A stretch of 64,000 bases of DNA. Source: Cordylochernes scorpioides. Lineage: Eukaryota > Arthropoda > Arachnida > Pseudoscorpiones > Chernetidae. The first letter of the stretch is position 1; each line of letters starts with the position of its first letter. The translations under genes and the position numbers were made by a program. The notes beneath the pieces were generated by a model. The model made no database searches, was not told where the DNA came from, and worked only from the letters and a program-made list of their open reading frames with translations. The DNA is taken from NCBI GenBank assembly GCA_030710605.1, contig CP092880.1, positions 12,565,639 to 12,629,638 on the forward strand, in the 5' to 3' direction. This document shows, piece by piece, positions 61,013 to 64,000 of the stretch.

Positions 61013-62300
61013 ATGGACAATCATGAAAATTCATCCATCATAAACGGCGGCGAAGATGAAAATTATTCCCAGAAAAGCCGAAATTGGGCTGAAATCGTCG
61101 AGGAAGAATTAACCAGCTTTTAACAACGGAAGAATTCGCCTTCTTTGATGAAGAATCGCCAGCCTACTCCTATACAATTTCCCCAATCCACCACCAACCG
61201 GAAAAAGACTGCGCCGCACCGGCCATCGCGTCCCAGAATCAATATTGAGCAGGTAAAAGTCTCGAGGCAATTGCTTCAACAGTGCCGTAGAATATTTGCA
61301 GCTGGGACCTCTGACCAGATGTTATACCTGGAATTCACCCCGGAGTTTACTCAGGGGGATTATACACCAAGGCTTTGGAAAACAAATTGGGAAAAAGCTG
61401 CGTGGTGCAGCTAGAAAAACTTGGAATGGCTTGAAATAGCAAAAGCAGTCGTCGAAGATGGACCCCTCAATGGATCTCTACTCAAAGCATTGATATACCA
61501 AAAGAATGCCGAAAGAAACACCATCAGCGGCCTGCCATACGCCATAGATGTCTCGAACATCATCAGAACCTTGAAGCCTTACTGCAGGTGGTCTCCATCG
61601 CCCCTGCCGTGAACTCCTCCGGCGGCTACATCTAGTAAGACCTGAAGAAGACTGCTTTAATCTTTATGAATGAGGGTAAAAATATCAGGGATTTTCAAAT
61701 GAAGATCGCCGTGACTGACAAAGATTGCTCTGCGTTGACCTACTTTGAGTACGGCCTCCGTTGCTCCTAGTGCTACAGGATGGGCCATAAAGGGATAAAC
61801 TGCCCCCTCAGAGCGGCAAGCATTCCCCAGGCCTCAAACCAAAAGAACAGCGTAAAGATCCCTGCGCTTGCTCCCACCGCCACTACAGCTGCCATTTCAC
61901 CTGCAGCATTCAACCACCCTACGCCAGAGAACCCTGGAGCAAAACTCCTCCACACCATCAGCCCAAAACTACAAAATCTCCGAGACTGCACCCTCCATCA
62001 GCATTCCGGAATCTTCCAGCAAGGGCTAAAATAAACAGCTTCCTCTGACCACTGAGGATATAGTAGAAGAGCTGTTTATGACAAACAGAATACCGACTCC
62101 TTCCTACATTCCCTATATGAGGATATAGAGAGTTGCATGATAGAATGGGCGATTATGAAAGGGATATCCTCGGTTTTACGCCTGAGCAGAAGACTACTCT
62201 GGGGGAATTCCTCGACCGTGAAATTGCGAGTGTTGGGATAAAACAACCACTAAACAAGAACCTGTCCGAATTCAGGGCGGCTTGTGGCAGCTGATGAATT
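61013..62300 (+). pseudogene. Decayed LINE ORF1-like gene
   Basis: Frame-shifted and stop-containing coding sequence can be followed over 1.3 kb. It starts MDNHENSSIINGGEDE, then has a proline- and arginine-rich part (QFPQSTTNRKKTAPHRPSRP), a stretch with QCRRIFAAGTSDQMLYLEFT, a zinc knuckle region whose second position is a stop (C-S-stop-CYRMGHKGINC), an alanine/proline-rich linker, and the C-terminus GFTPEQKTTLGEFLDREIAS..LSEFRAACGS. The C-terminus is shared with 43,340-43,511. It is an RNA-binding protein of a non-LTR element, now inactive. Confidence 0.6.
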
Positions 62301-62403
62301 CCAGACGTCCCTTCAATTAGTGATCAGTATGGTGTAAATAATTATAATTAATTTTAATTTACATATGTTTACACATTGTTTATATATGAATTTTGCTTAA
62401 ATT
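62301..62403 (+). other. 3' UTR start before the gap
   Basis: AT-rich sequence after the ORF1-like stop, probably the LINE 3' UTR. It runs into the gap. The T2 tail expected from the copy at 43,600 is not reached. Confidence 0.4.
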
Positions 62404-62503
62404 NNNNNNNNNNNNNNNNNNNNNNNNNNNNNNNNNNNNNNNNNNNNNNNNNNNNNNNNNNNNNNNNNNNNNNNNNNNNNNNNNNNNNNNNNNNNNNNNN
62501 NNN
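62404..62503. other. Assembly gap (100 N)
   Basis: Exactly one hundred N, the conventional size for a gap of unknown length. Continuity across it is not shown by the sequence. Confidence 0.99.
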
Positions 62504-63133
62504 TCTTTGTACCTAGTATCATCCATATATACATATAATTATCTTTTTTTTTTTTTCAAATAGTGCAGACTGTGCACTTTGCATGTATTGACAAGATGTC
62601 AATAAAATTATTTTAATTGTCAATCGTCTCCAGTAGACTATGTCCCTCTTCGATCTTTTTCAGGACATCTTCATTGCTTTGTCAATAAATCCATGGTATT
62701 CTTAACATTCGATGTCAACACCATAATTGGAAAGTCTGAAGATTTACAAATTTCTGTCTTTCCAAGATCCGAGGTCTCGAAGGCATATATAAAAACACTC
62801 AAAATACAGATATACATGTATTTAAACTGGAAGTGTTTGTTTATCAAAAGTAGCCTTTGATCAGAGAAGCCATTTTCAATCTATCTAGATTATGTTTTAG
62901 AGGGAGCTGTGAACCAAATTAGATGAACCGCTCATTTAAGTTTTACTCTATTTTCAATTAATTGATACATTTTTATTAATAATGCTTAATTGGCACGATA
63001 TATATTCATTATATTGAAGAAGGAACAAAAGTTAAGAGCGACGTGTTACTTTTATTAATGCTGTAAATTCGGCAAGCTTTCTGACTATGACGTCTTTCAA
63101 CAGGCTACTATACAAGAAACTAGAATATATATA

Positions 63134-63487
63134 TGTTATATAAAAATATTATTTTATTTAAAATTATATTTTCATAGATTCAAATATTCTGCTAAATCGA
63201 CCGCCAGAGGTCATTCTTCCCCTATAAAAACTCGTTGTTGTTTTATCCCAATGGCCGGCTCAAAACTTTTGTACATTAAGTAAATAATATTTTCATTTTT
63301 TTTATTCTTACGCCTTAAGCCAGGCATTACTTTTATCGAATTGTTTTTATATATATTCCATGGGTTCAATTAAAACATCTGATCAAGACTATTATTTCAG
63401 TAATTTTAACCACGGCTGTATTGCATTACCATAATCCTCAACACGATCTAAATACAACAGAAAATCTCATTCGCTTTATTTATAACA
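63134..63487 (+). mobile_element. LTR-X copy 5 (putative solo LTR)
   Basis: Ends TGTTATATAAAAATATTA and TATTTATAACA. Internal blocks as in copy 4, from which it differs at few sites because it was duplicated along with its surroundings. Confidence 0.7.
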
Positions 63488-63501
63488 TATATATATATAT
63501 A

Positions 63502-63928
63502 CTAGCCTAATGACCCGGGCAACGCCCGTGTTTTACCCGATTGAATGTTTTTATTCAAATACTATTTGTTACAATTATAAATTGGCGCCTTATATAAATG
63601 CATATATTAGTTAATAACTATAGCCTATGTGCTTTATCTGTCTATGTACTGTTGGCTTCCGTAGGCGTCTCATACTGGGAAAAAGAAAGAGAGGATTCCA
63701 TTTAGTTATTAACTAATATTTGCATTTATTTAAGGAGCGACCCGCTCCAACACAATAGTTACAAAAACGAAAGAGCGAGTGGGGGAGGCATGATGGGGGG
63801 GGGGGGGGGGGGGGGCAAAGGTGGCGTGATCGTAGCCAACCAATAGGAGGGCGCCATTCCAAAAAAAAAGCAAACGGTGATAGAGTTGATTAGGAGATGA
63901 GGAATGACGCTCGTAACTGTATATAGAA
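63502..63928 (-). mobile_element. Non-autonomous Helitron (type 2), post-duplication insertion
   Basis: Bounded by A and T, with minus-strand ends TTCTATATACAGTTACGAGC and GGGTCATTAGGCTAG. The corresponding site near 47,210 (CATATATATACGTAAATATT) is empty, which fixes both ends. A poly-G tract lies at 63,795-63,815. No coding capacity. Confidence 0.8.
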
Positions 63929-64000
63929 TACGTGAATATTTACATAATTAGAACTTTTCTTAATGAAATAAATGATTATTATGCTTTTTTTTATCTATGT

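Larger units (their letters stand above)
62533..63985 (+). repeat. Duplicated segment, copy 2, with Helitron inserted
   Basis: Same order as 46,235-47,290: T2 tail (62,587), AT-rich middle, Penelope-type tail (63,005-63,110, minus), LTR-X (63,134-63,487), then AATATTTACATAATTAGAAC. The Helitron at 63,502-63,928 is absent from copy 1, so it arrived after the duplication. The copy continues beyond the window. Confidence 0.8.

Overview
This is an AT-rich (visibly around 70 percent A+T) nuclear fragment of an animal genome with one 100-base assembly gap. I see no complete host gene, no rRNA and no convincing functional tRNA gene. Nearly everything recognisable is a mobile element, an element remnant, or a tandem repeat. 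The gag protein at 55.8-56.9 kb and a LINE ORF2 C-terminus near 8 kb resemble types I associate with arthropods, particularly chelicerates (ticks, spiders). That assignment is an inference and should be checked by search.

Layout: 0-7 kb holds a Helitron, Penelope-type tails, a mariner-like non-autonomous element with a ribozyme repeat nested inside it, a putative solo LTR (called LTR-X here) and a 240-bp palindrome. 7-20 kb has LINE 3' ends, three tRNA-derived SINE families (called SINE-A, -B, -C), several foldbacks and a complete short Helitron. 20-27 kb has degenerate repeats, a 119-bp satellite and more foldbacks. 27-42 kb is mostly AT-rich, with a pogo-like MITE, a solo Gypsy LTR, a Penelope endonuclease remnant and two unrecognised open frames. 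42-44.5 kb is a foldback-like composite with 54-bp repeats. 45-50 kb holds LTR-X copies, degenerate minisatellites and a SINE-B. 50-58 kb contains a 31-bp minisatellite field invaded by a Helitron and a 2.0-kb gag-only LTR element. 58-62 kb has a second Gypsy element (LTR, gag, protease) and a decayed LINE ORF1. 62.5-64 kb duplicates 46.2-47.3 kb.

The strongest biological signal is a set of short dispersed repeats carrying hammerhead ribozyme (HHR) cores of type I with very short stem III. There are at least three sequence families: A/B share one layout, C is independent, D is a weaker variant. Stem I complements match exactly, and one copy pair shows a compensatory double change in stem II. 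Hammerheads of this kind are known from Penelope-like retroelements (PLEs), and a degraded PLE endonuclease-like reading frame lies in the same window, so a PLE-driven system with non-autonomous ribozyme-bearing passengers is the best reading. A second signal is the high number of near-perfect inverted dimers of these repeats, either real snap-back insertions or a library or assembly artefact.

Nested insertions can be ordered. The gag-only LTR element has a matching empty site elsewhere in the window with a 4-bp target duplication, and the Helitron at 53,950 sits precisely between A and T of a minisatellite unit.
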